DNA of 64,000 nt from Thioclava sp. GXIMD2076. GTDB lineage: Bacteria > Pseudomonadota > Alphaproteobacteria > Rhodobacterales > Rhodobacteraceae. This document shows, in pieces, positions 57,144 through 64,000 of the stretch (its first letter is position 1; every line of letters starts with the position of its first letter). The stretch lies in NCBI RefSeq assembly GCF_037949795.1, contig NZ_CP149932.1, forward strand, positions 1,787,001-1,851,000, written 5' to 3'. Position numbers and translations under genes: made by a program. The notes below the pieces were generated by a model. It made no database searches. It had not been told where the DNA came from and saw only the letters and a list, made by a program, of their open reading frames with translations.

Positions 57144-58304
57144 ATGGTGGATCAGAAGCCTTCAACAATCTTGCGAAAGAAGACGGATGCGGCCAAGGCT
57201 GCAGCCTCTGGCGGCCCTGTGTCGCCCGAGCGCGCCATCCGGTATGTCTTTGCAAAGGTTGCGCAAGATACGCTGGATCTTCCGCTGCAGGTGTTGCGTG
57301 TCGAACAGAGTCAGGTCTCGTTGACCGAATTGATGGAAGTTTTTCCCGAGCAGCCGATGCTTTGCGTTCTGGAAGGGCCGAAAGAGGCGTTTGGGGTTGT
57401 GGCCTTGCCGCCGATCACGTTCTCCTCGCTTATCGAGGTGCAGACGATGGGGGTGCTGTCGCGGATCCAGCCCGGGCCGCGACGGCCCACGCGGGTCGAT
57501 GCTTCCATGGTGCAGGGCGTGCTCGATTCGCTCCTTGAAGGGCTGGAAGAAGCGCTCGCCGATAGTGACGACATCATCTGGGCGGGCGGGTTCCGCTATC
57601 TGTCCTTTTTCGACGATCCGCGGCCACTGTCGCTGATTCTCGAAGAGATCACCTACCGTGTTTTCTCGATCACCATGCAGATCGGACAGGCGATGGACCG
57701 CGAGGTCTCCATGCTCTGGGCTGTGCCTGCGCGGGGCAGGGGCGAGCGTGTCCTGGCGGCCACCGCCGAGGATGCGGGTGCCCCCGAGGCCGAGGCGCTC
57801 TGGGCGCAGCAGATGGAGAGCACCGTGATGGGCACGCGGGCGGAACTGACGGCTGTGCTGCATCGCTGGTCGATGCCGCTGTCGGGTGTGATGAGTTTCA
57901 AGCCCGGTGTCGAGATACCGATCCCGCGTGAGGCGTTGGAAAAACTACGCGTGGAAGGGGTGGACGGCCGCCGTATGGGCACCGCGAAGCTTGGCCAGCA
58001 TAGCGGGCGTCGCGCGCTCCGGCTGACCGCCAACGAGGCTGAAAGCACCGAGATCAACGAGCTTGACGAGCTGACCACCCGACCCGATCTGGGCGCGATG
58101 TCGGTGGGCGATAATCCCTTCGGCGGAATGACCGGAGCGGAGGGTGGCTTCCCTGCAATGGGCGGTGACGCGGACGAGGGTGGTTTCCCCGCGATGGATC
58201 TGGGCGGCCTGGGCGGCGATGATGCAGGCGATGGCGGCTTCCCCGCGATGGATTTCAGCGCCTTCGAGGAGGACGAGAACCAGCGGACCGGCACCGGCGG
58301 CTAG
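57144..58304 (+). CDS. FliM-like (SpoA-domain) protein with GGFPAM repeat tail
   Basis: 386 residues. The central/C-terminal part (about 225-300, VLHRWSMPLSGVMSFKPGVE, IPIPREALEKLRVEGVDGRR, GQHSGRRALRLTANE) resembles the SpoA/FliM-FliN C-terminal fold of flagellar motor switch proteins. The N-terminal part (~50-200) looks like the FliM middle domain only loosely. The last ~55 residues are Gly/Asp-rich and carry three GGFPAM repeats. No flagellar gene is adjacent. It follows the kinase by 83 bases. Confidence 0.65.
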   Translation: MVDQKPSTILRKKTDAAKAAASGGPVSPERAIRYVFAKVAQDTLDLPLQVLRVEQSQVSLTELMEVFPEQPMLCVLEGPKEAFGVVALPPITFSSLIEVQTMGVLSRIQPGPRRPTRVDASMVQGVLDSLLEGLEEALADSDDIIWAGGFRYLSFFDDPRPLSLILEEITYRVFSITMQIGQAMDREVSMLWAVPARGRGERVLAATAEDAGAPEAEALWAQQMESTVMGTRAELTAVLHRWSMPLSGVMSFKPGVEIPIPREALEKLRVEGVDGRRMGTAKLGQHSGRRALRLTANEAESTEINELDELTTRPDLGAMSVGDNPFGGMTGAEGGFPAMGGDADEGGFPAMDLGGLGGDDAGDGGFPAMDFSAFEEDENQRTGTGG

Positions 58305-58364
58305 ACCCCGCGGCGATCCGGACCTGAATTTGAGGAATTTGCGCAGCTCTGACTTGCGAGACGA

Positions 58365-58387
58365 CCACTGCTTGCCGTAAGCGGTGG
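58365..58387. repeat. 9-bp inverted repeat between FliM-like and FadB-like genes
   Basis: CCACTGCTT / AAGCGGTGG (one T-G pair) with a 5-base loop. There is no T run; it may be an operator for a dimeric regulator or a weak terminator. Confidence 0.4.
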
Positions 58388-58441
58388 GCAGGCAGGGCTG
58401 GATTGGCCCTGTCCGCGTGGGATTTTGCGAGGCGGGGCGGT

Positions 58442-60424
58442 ATGGTCAGGCGGATCAGAGTACAGCGATGCGAGGGGGTCACGTTCCTGACCCTGCCCGA
58501 TGCGGGGGCTCGGGGCTTCGATGCGCAACTCCGCCGGTCTCTGGGCGCGGCCCTCGATATGTGCCGTCATGACCCGGATCTGCGTGGTGTCGTTATGCGC
58601 GCTGCGGCCGGCTGGCCTTGTGCCGAGGATCCCGAAGCCGATTTCCACGAAGATGCGGAGGCGCCTTCACTTGCGGCGCTGGCGCAGAGCCTGAGCGATC
58701 TGTCCTGTCCGGTGGCGGTCGTGCTTGATGGCCGTATCCGCGCGGGGGCCTTGGCACTGGCGCAGGCGGCAAAACTGCGTCTGGCGCTCGATACCGCGAG
58801 CTTTGATCCGGTGGAGCCCAGCCTCGGCTACCTTCCGGCAGCGGGCTGTCTGATCCGCTATCTGCGCCGCTCGGGTCCGCGTCAGGTGTTGTCCTTCCTC
58901 AAGGCGGGGCGTCCGGTGGCCGCCCTGCAGGCGGTCGAGCTGGGTGTCTGCGATGCCGTTGTGCCTGCCGAAGCGGTCGAGATGCAGGCACTTTCCGCCA
59001 CGCTCGAACAGGCTTTTGGCGAGGTCGGTCTGGTGCCGGATCCGAACGGGGCGAGCCGGTTGACGCAGAGCTATTTCACCGAGCTGGATGCGCTGCGCGA
59101 GGCAATCGAGACCGGTCCGCAGCATGTCGTCTGGGACAAGGCGCTGGCGGTGGCCGAGGCGGCGGTTCTGCTGCCGATGGGCGAGGCGCTCGATTTCGAG
59201 GCGGTCGCGCATCTCGATCTTCTCTCCTCACCGGCCTCCAAAGCGCTGCGCCATCTGCGGGCCTCTGCCGCGCGCGCCCATGCGCAGGAAGCCCTGCCCA
59301 TCGATGCCGCGACGCTGGGATGCCGGATCGTGGCCGTCTGGAACCCGCCTGACGGGCTCGTCTATGCGCTGGCCGATGCGGGGCATCGGGTGATCTGGGC
59401 CGAGGCGATGCAGGACCGGCTGGAAAAGGGGCTCTCGAACCTTGCCCGTGCGCAGGAGGCGGCCGTTCTTCTGGGGCGGATGAGCGGGGAGGCGCGCGAC
59501 GCGGCATGGGATCGGGTGAGTGCGACCACCGATCCGCTGCAGGCTTTCGCGCAGGCCGATATCGTTTTGGCAGAACCCGCCGCGCAGGAGCGCGACGATA
59601 TCGCCCATGCGCTCGAGGGCGTGCGCGGGGCGCTCGTCGCCACGACCCAACCCGATTGCGCCCTGCGGATCGACCGCTACGGGCGCCATGTCGAGGTGCA
59701 TGGGGCAGCGGTCGAGGATACGCTACTGGTGGCTGCGCTCCTGCGTGCGGGCGGTGATCTGGCGCTCGGGCTGCCGGGGGTCGATCCGGGGCTGATCGCG
59801 CGTCTGCAGGCGGCGATCTGGGTGGCGGCCGAATATTGCGTTCTGGCCGGCGCTGCACCCGAAGAGGTGGATCAGGCGCTGCAGGGGTTCGGCATGCAGG
59901 CACCGTTTGCGCAGATCGACCGGCTGGGGGTCGAGGTGGTCATCGCACGGCTGAAAGCCGCGGGCTTCCTGCCGGGGCCTTTGCTGACCTATCTGATGGT
60001 CGAGGGCTATAGCGGTCTGCGCAAGGGGCGCGGGGTCTATCTCTATAGCGACGGCGTCGCGCGTCCCGATCCGCTGGAGCCCGCGCTTCTCGAGGCGCTG
60101 CGGGCCGAGGCGGATTATGTAGCGCGTCCGCTGACGGGCGCGCAGATCATCGAGCGGATCTGGCTCGCGATGGCGGCAGAGGGGGCCAAGCTGTTGCAGC
60201 TGGGGGCTGTTGACCGGCCCGGTGATCTGGATCTGAGCGCGGTCAATGCGCTCGAGTTTCCGCGCCATGAAGGCGGGCCGATGTTCATGGCCGACCAGCG
60301 AGGCCTCGAGGCCTGCCGCGACCAGCTGATGCACCTGGCGGCGGGCGGTGCCGCAGAGCCCGTGACGCTCTGGGATGTGCTGATCCGCAACGGGCGCAGC
60401 TTTGGGGATCTGGATCGCGCTTAG
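58442..60424 (+). CDS. Degenerate FadB/FadJ-like multifunctional protein (likely pseudoenzyme)
   Basis: 660 residues laid out like enoyl-CoA hydratase/3-hydroxyacyl-CoA dehydrogenase, with start at ATG 58442 (TTG at 58403 is an alternative). Residues ~10-190 are crotonase-like. The oxyanion/catalytic region reads GALALAQAAKLRLA where FadB has GGGCE, so that Glu is lost, while Glu before LGYLPAAGC is kept. From ~294 the Rossmann part reads IVAVWNPPDGLVY where GxGxxG should be, and no HFFNPV motif is seen. C-terminal helices (~450-545) remain. A catalytic role is doubtful. Confidence 0.75.
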   Translation: MVRRIRVQRCEGVTFLTLPDAGARGFDAQLRRSLGAALDMCRHDPDLRGVVMRAAAGWPCAEDPEADFHEDAEAPSLAALAQSLSDLSCPVAVVLDGRIRAGALALAQAAKLRLALDTASFDPVEPSLGYLPAAGCLIRYLRRSGPRQVLSFLKAGRPVAALQAVELGVCDAVVPAEAVEMQALSATLEQAFGEVGLVPDPNGASRLTQSYFTELDALREAIETGPQHVVWDKALAVAEAAVLLPMGEALDFEAVAHLDLLSSPASKALRHLRASAARAHAQEALPIDAATLGCRIVAVWNPPDGLVYALADAGHRVIWAEAMQDRLEKGLSNLARAQEAAVLLGRMSGEARDAAWDRVSATTDPLQAFAQADIVLAEPAAQERDDIAHALEGVRGALVATTQPDCALRIDRYGRHVEVHGAAVEDTLLVAALLRAGGDLALGLPGVDPGLIARLQAAIWVAAEYCVLAGAAPEEVDQALQGFGMQAPFAQIDRLGVEVVIARLKAAGFLPGPLLTYLMVEGYSGLRKGRGVYLYSDGVARPDPLEPALLEALRAEADYVARPLTGAQIIERIWLAMAAEGAKLLQLGAVDRPGDLDLSAVNALEFPRHEGGPMFMADQRGLEACRDQLMHLAAGGAAEPVTLWDVLIRNGRSFGDLDRA

Positions 60425-60636
60425 CGCAGGAAGATCCCCACGACGACCATCATCAGCCCGATGACGGACACGAAAAGTGCCCCCAGATTGACGGCGACGA
60501 TGCGCTGGAGTTTTGCGCGCATTGCGTCCTCGTCCAGCCCTGCGCGCTTGGCCTTGCCGACGGTGACGATGCACCACCCCAGTCCGACAAGCCCCAAAAC
60601 CGCGATGAACGCGCCGATCCAGATCAGGAATTCCAT
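60421..60636 (-). CDS. Small two-helix membrane protein
   Basis: 71 residues with helices near 3-26 (FLIWIGAFIAVLGLVGLGWCIV) and 48-69 (VNLGALFVSVIGLMMVVVGIF), joined by a basic loop (KAKRAGLDEDAMRAKLQR). Its stop overlaps the FadB-like stop on the other strand by four bases. A conserved-type protein of unknown function. Confidence 0.72.
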   Translation of the reverse strand: MEFLIWIGAFIAVLGLVGLGWCIVTVGKAKRAGLDEDAMRAKLQRIVAVNLGALFVSVIGLMMVVVGIFLR

Positions 60637-60792
60637 GTCGAGGCCCTTCTAAGAGAAATACTGTCGGGCCCGCGCTTAGCGATTTCATGCCACTGTGACA
60701 AGCCTTGGCTGCCGCTCCCGCCACGCTTGAGGCTTGCGACGCAGGCGCGGCTGGCTTAGGGAACGGGGCAAGTGGACTATGAGGAACATAAG

Positions 60793-61044
60793 ATGCCCAA
60801 TGATGCTGCCTATCAAGTGACCGCCGATGAGCTGCGCCAGTTCATCGAGCAATTCGAAGGCCTCGAAGCCGAGAAAAAAGATATTGCCGAGCAGCAAAAG
60901 GACATCATGTCCGAAGCCAAGGCGCGCGGCTACGACACCAAGGTGATCAAGAAGATCATCGCGATCCGCAAGCGCGACAAGAATGACGTGGCCGAGGAGG
61001 AAGCGATCCTCGATATCTACAAGCAGGCGCTTGGCATGGAATGA
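60793..61044 (+). CDS. gapR: GapR-family (DUF2312) nucleoid-associated protein
   Basis: 83 residues from ATG with ribosome-binding site gaggaacataag. It is nearly all helical, with a coiled coil (FIEQFEGLEAEKKDIAEQQK) and the conserved GYDTKVIKKIIAIRKRDKND, then EEEAILDIYKQALG. Caulobacter GapR has the same core; it binds overtwisted AT-rich DNA ahead of the fork. A GTG 21 bases upstream is an alternative start. Followed by a strong terminator. Confidence 0.92.
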   Translation: MPNDAAYQVTADELRQFIEQFEGLEAEKKDIAEQQKDIMSEAKARGYDTKVIKKIIAIRKRDKNDVAEEEAILDIYKQALGME

Positions 61045-61054
61045 GCGGCCCCCG

Positions 61055-61082
61055 TGTCGCAACCGGAATGTCGCAACCGGAA
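61055..61082. repeat. 14-bp perfect tandem duplication after gapR
   Basis: TGTCGCAACCGGAA occurs twice in immediate succession, 10 bases after the gapR stop. The copies are identical. The second runs into the terminator stem. Confidence 0.85.
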
Positions 61083-61109
61083 GGCCTCCCGTCGGGGAGG
61101 CCTTTTTTT
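61081..61109 (+). terminator. Terminator of gapR
   Basis: Perfect 10-bp stem AAGGCCTCCC / GGGAGGCCTT with a GTCG loop and a run of seven or more T. Confidence 0.93.
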
Positions 61110-61147
61110 ATGAAGGATCCATCCTTGCCCCGCATCACGCTTAGCGA

Positions 61148-62023
61148 TTACGGCGCGATGAAATCGACGCCTGCCATCTGCGCGATCGCATCGATATCGG
61201 CCTCGTAGAGCGCGGTAATCTCGTCGATCATCGCCTCGTCCCATCCGGGCAGCGCGACATCCATCTCCAGCTCCTCAGGTTTGGCGAATTTGTCAAGAAA
61301 CGCCATCGTCACCTTGCGGCGCTGCTCGAGTGTTTTCGGCGGGTTATTGAGGATATAATCGGCATAGCGGCGGAATCCGCCCTCGGTCATGATCGTCTTC
61401 AGGATCATCTGCTCGCCATTGAGTGTCACATCGTCGCCGATCCCGCTCAGGCTATGCATGATCTCGGGCCAGATCAGGGGCGCGTCCTCGTTGCACCAGA
61501 CCACGACCTTATGGCCCTGCGCCGCATCGACCATGCCTTCCACCACCGTCCGCCAGCGCAGATCGCGCGGATCGCGTCCGCACATCAGATCCTCGTAGCT
61601 GCGCTCGGGGTCGCGTTGGGCCAGTGCGGGGATCAGCGTGGCGGGATTGATCATCGCCAGATGGAATTCGATCTCGGCATCGGGGAAGATATTGGCCAGA
61701 GGCTCCAGCTTGCCCGGCACCATCGCGTAGAACCCTTTATCGGTCACCACACGTTCGGGAATACACATGAAATATTCATGGCTGAAGATGATGCGGTTGA
61801 TGTCTTCCTTGTCGGTCACGGCGGCGAGCACCGCATCCGAGGTCTCGATATCGGCCTCGGCGCCTTTCAGCGTCAGCAGCGTGTCGCGCAGCACCATCCG
61901 GTAGCGGCGGGGATGGGGCACGACCACGCCGTTCTCCTCAAGCACCCGCGGGTTTCGGGCCAGACAGCGCACCAGACTGTCTTCATCTGTTGCATGTGCA
62001 CCCAAGTGATAGACGACCTGCAT
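61148..62023 (-). CDS. Sulfotransferase-like hypothetical protein with altered nucleotide motif
   Basis: 291 residues. The start MQVVYHLGAHATDEDSLVRC recalls the HxGxHKTGTTS 5'-PSB loop of bacterial sulfotransferase-like proteins, but the Lys-Thr-Gly-Thr is replaced by Ala-Thr-Asp-Glu, so PAPS binding as usual is unlikely. Other segments: FSHEYFMCIPERV, EFHLAMINPATLIPAL, VVWCNEDAPLIWPEI. Function unknown. Divergent from the iron-type permease gene, 114 bases between. Confidence 0.72.
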   Translation of the reverse strand: MQVVYHLGAHATDEDSLVRCLARNPRVLEENGVVVPHPRRYRMVLRDTLLTLKGAEADIETSDAVLAAVTDKEDINRIIFSHEYFMCIPERVVTDKGFYAMVPGKLEPLANIFPDAEIEFHLAMINPATLIPALAQRDPERSYEDLMCGRDPRDLRWRTVVEGMVDAAQGHKVVVWCNEDAPLIWPEIMHSLSGIGDDVTLNGEQMILKTIMTEGGFRRYADYILNNPPKTLEQRRKVTMAFLDKFAKPEELEMDVALPGWDEAMIDEITALYEADIDAIAQMAGVDFIAP

Positions 62024-62137
62024 GTTTTTCCCCGCTCGATTTATGGGGTTAGATTAGAGCAGCTTTTCTTTACAGGCAAACGGCTTTCGGGCTATGCGGG
62101 AACTTGTGTTCCTGATTGATCAAGTCGGATATAGCCC

Positions 62138-63805
62138 ATGGCGATGACTGCATTCCTAACGCGCCTGCGCCGCGGCAGGGCCTCCGGCACCGGCGGCTGG
62201 TCCGCACTGGCGGTGGTGTTTGCGGCGCTGATCGTGGCACCCATCGCAGCGGTGGTTTGGCTTGCGGCCCATCCCACGGAAAATATCTGGCCACATCTTC
62301 TGGCCACGACCCTGCCGCGCTATCTGGAAAACTCCGCCGTGCTTGCTGCGGGGGTAGGGGCGCTGACCGCCTGTGTGGGCGCAGGGGCTGCGTGGATCGT
62401 GGCGATGTATCGCTTTCCGGGCCATCGCTGGCTCGAATGGGCGCTGCTGTTTCCGCTGGCGATCCCTGCCTATGTGACGGCCTATGCGCTCGTGGATTTT
62501 CTGGATTATTCTGGGCCTTTGCAGGGGCTGTTGCGGGATATGTTCGGCTGGCAATCGGCGCAGGATTACTGGTTTCCGCAGGTGCGCTCGCGTTGGGCTG
62601 CGGTGGTCGTGCTGGCCGCGAGCTTCTATCCCTATGCCTATCTGATGGCGCGCAATGCCTTCCGCGAGCAGTCGGGGGCAAGCTACGAGGTTGCCCGTGC
62701 GCTTGGTGCCGGGCCTCTGGCGCTGTTCTGGCGGGTTGGTCTGCCGCTTGCCCGTCCCGCCATTGTAGCCGGGGCGGCCATCGCCATGATGGAAACCGTG
62801 GCCGATTTCGGGGTGGTCGATTATTTCGGCGTGCAGACGCTGACCACGGGGATTTTTACCACATGGCTCGAGGCCGGGAATGCCGGTGGCGCGGCGCAGA
62901 TCGCGCTTGTGATCCTCGGCGTCGTGTTCGCGCTTTTTGCGATCGAGGCCTTGGGGCGCAGACGCTCGCGCTATTACCAGTCCGCCCGCCAGAGCCGCCC
63001 CGTCACGCCCATCCACCTGAAAGGCTGGGCGGGGGGCCTCGCCTTCGCTCTGTGTTTTGTTCCCTTTGCTATCGGGTTCGTTCTTCCGGTCGCGGTGATC
63101 GGCGCACATGCGCTGGCCAATCCCGAGGGCTGGATCGGCGCGGGGCTTTTGCTGGCGGCGTGGCATAGCCTGCTGACGGGCGGGGTCGCCTCGCTTGTCT
63201 GTGTGGCGATGGCGCTGGTGATGGTCTATGGCATGCGGCTTTCGGGGCAGGGATTGCCACGGCTGGTGATCCCGCTGACCGCGCTGGGATATGCCGCCCC
63301 CGGGGCTGTGCTGGCCGTGGGTATCCTGATTCCGCTGGCCGCGTTCGATAACTGGCAGGCCGATACGATCTGGGCGCTGACCGGCCATGATCCGGGGCTT
63401 GTTCTGACGGGGACGGGCGTGGCGATCATCCTCGCCTATGTGGTGCGCTTCTTTGCCGTGGCGCAGGCCTCGACGGATGCCGCCTTCGGGCGGGTGCCGC
63501 CTTCTTTGCCGATGGCGGCGCGCTCGCTGGGGCGGGGCTCGGGCCAGATCCTGCGCGAGGTCTACCTGCCGCTCATGCGCGGATCTGTCGGCTCGGCGCT
63601 TCTTCTGGTGTTTGTGGAATGCGTGAAGGAACTGCCGGCCACGCTCTTGCTGCGGCCCTTCAACTACGAGACCCTTGCCACCCGCGTCCATGAGAAGGCG
63701 AGCCTCGAGAACCTTGGCGATGCAGCACCCGCAGCGCTTCTGGTGATGGCGGTGGGGCTTGCCGCTGTGGTGGTTTTGGCACGCGCCAATCTTTCACGCA
63801 GATAG
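62138..63805 (+). CDS. Iron-type ABC transporter permease (FbpB/SfuB-like)
   Basis: 555 residues with ~12 hydrophobic helices and two homologous halves, each with an EAA loop (EVARALGAGPLALFWRVGLPLARPA; MAARSLGRGSGQILREVYLPLMRGS, given in parts). The fused two-domain permease is typical for periplasmic Fe3+ importers. No binding protein or ATPase gene is in the window; they may lie beyond or elsewhere. Thiamine-type permeases are an alternative. Confidence 0.88.
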   Translation: MAMTAFLTRLRRGRASGTGGWSALAVVFAALIVAPIAAVVWLAAHPTENIWPHLLATTLPRYLENSAVLAAGVGALTACVGAGAAWIVAMYRFPGHRWLEWALLFPLAIPAYVTAYALVDFLDYSGPLQGLLRDMFGWQSAQDYWFPQVRSRWAAVVVLAASFYPYAYLMARNAFREQSGASYEVARALGAGPLALFWRVGLPLARPAIVAGAAIAMMETVADFGVVDYFGVQTLTTGIFTTWLEAGNAGGAAQIALVILGVVFALFAIEALGRRRSRYYQSARQSRPVTPIHLKGWAGGLAFALCFVPFAIGFVLPVAVIGAHALANPEGWIGAGLLLAAWHSLLTGGVASLVCVAMALVMVYGMRLSGQGLPRLVIPLTALGYAAPGAVLAVGILIPLAAFDNWQADTIWALTGHDPGLVLTGTGVAIILAYVVRFFAVAQASTDAAFGRVPPSLPMAARSLGRGSGQILREVYLPLMRGSVGSALLLVFVECVKELPATLLLRPFNYETLATRVHEKASLENLGDAAPAALLVMAVGLAAVVVLARANLSRR

Positions 63806-63856
63806 CCCGATCAGGGGCTTGCCAGCGGCCCGACAAATTTGTATCTGGTCGCATGT

Positions 63857-63932
63857 GCCTCCATAGCTCAGTTGGTAGAGCTGCGATTTTGTAAGTCGAG
63901 GGTCGGGAGTTCGAGTCTCTCTGGGGGCACCA
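63857..63932 (+). tRNA. tRNA-Thr (anticodon TGT)
   Basis: Cloverleaf with acceptor GCCTCCA/TGGGGGC (one T-G pair), discriminator A and encoded CCA. Anticodon loop TTTGTAA gives TGT (codon ACA). The anticodon stem has its outermost pair G-A mismatched. The T arm GTTCGAGTC is normal. Confidence 0.9.
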
Positions 63933-63967
63933 CCTTTGAAATCCCATGATGGCATAAAGTAAGGAAT

Positions 63968-63990
63968 CCCTTTGATATAAGGGCTTTTTC
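63968..63990 (+). terminator. Weak terminator after tRNA-Thr
   Basis: A 5-bp stem CCCTT / AAGGG with loop TGATAT and a CTTTTT run, about 36 bases after the tRNA. Short, hence modest confidence. Confidence 0.55.
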
Positions 63991-64000
63991 GGTTTCTCTG

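Noticed and set aside
62156..63691. 511-codon minus frame opposite the iron-type permease
   Set aside because: Shadow of a membrane protein gene; the product is Arg/His/Gln-rich.

Overview
The window is a stretch of a GC-rich alphaproteobacterial chromosome, most likely from the Rhodobacteraceae/Paracoccaceae. Supporting signs are the rpmF-plsX-fabH-ihfA-merR block, a complex I NDUFA12 subunit gene, a GapR (DUF2312) gene, a double-length Dcd, a RutR-linked reductive pyrimidine pathway, and ornithine-lipid and ScfR-type genes. Nothing in the sequence fixes the genus. Coding density is high. I see no prophage, insertion sequence, CRISPR array or rRNA operon. Most of the window is chromosomal core, with two catabolic islands.

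Layout: 1-6.8 kb holds the end of a cation:proton antiporter, then argS, a SPOR-domain protein, nagZ, scpA, scpB and a small basic protein, tightly packed. 6.8-12.9 kb (minus strand) holds dcd, tRNA-Pro(GGG), a MerR-like regulator, ihfA, fabH, plsX, rpmF and yceD. 13.1-22.8 kb (plus) holds a BamE lipoprotein, olsB, an ABC-F ATPase, a GAF/HisKA_2 kinase, rplU-rpmA, two GNAT genes, obgE and proB. 22.8-26.2 kb (minus) holds an unknown membrane protein, xth, a membrane-anchored NYN nuclease and an A-type Fe-S carrier. dgt follows on the plus strand.

27.6-30.8 kb is a urate/allantoin island: allA, allE and a puuE-uraD fusion, with uraH divergent. It is followed by clpP-clpX, the NDUFA12 gene, a DUF2155 protein, aat, a methyltransferase and accBC. 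37.5-50.3 kb is a reductive pyrimidine (uracil/thymine) island: preT-preA, rutR, an N-carbamoyl-beta-alanine amidohydrolase, a malonate-semialdehyde-decarboxylase-like tautomerase, dihydropyrimidinase and a four-gene NMT1/THI5-type ABC importer. A near-perfect RutR palindrome lies beside a plausible promoter in front of the amidohydrolase gene, and a weaker one lies in front of preT. The genes describe uptake of a pyrimidine, reduction, two hydrolyses to beta-alanine and possibly handling of malonate semialdehyde, under RutR repression.

50.4-63.9 kb holds a MscS channel, a ScfR-like regulator followed by a receiver-only response regulator, a two-helix membrane protein and a transporter-fused histidine kinase. 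Then come a FliM-like protein with a GGFPAM repeat tail, a degenerate FadB/FadJ-like protein, gapR, a sulfotransferase-like protein, an iron-type ABC permease and tRNA-Thr(TGU).

The items I find most worth pursuing are the tautomerase in the pyrimidine operon, the RutR operators, the transporter-kinase with its translationally coupled small membrane partner, the FadB-like pseudoenzyme, and a three-copy intergenic repeat (hairpin plus CCCGGGATATTTA core), one copy of which supplies the stop codon of a GNAT gene. I did not find a convincing wholly new multi-gene system.
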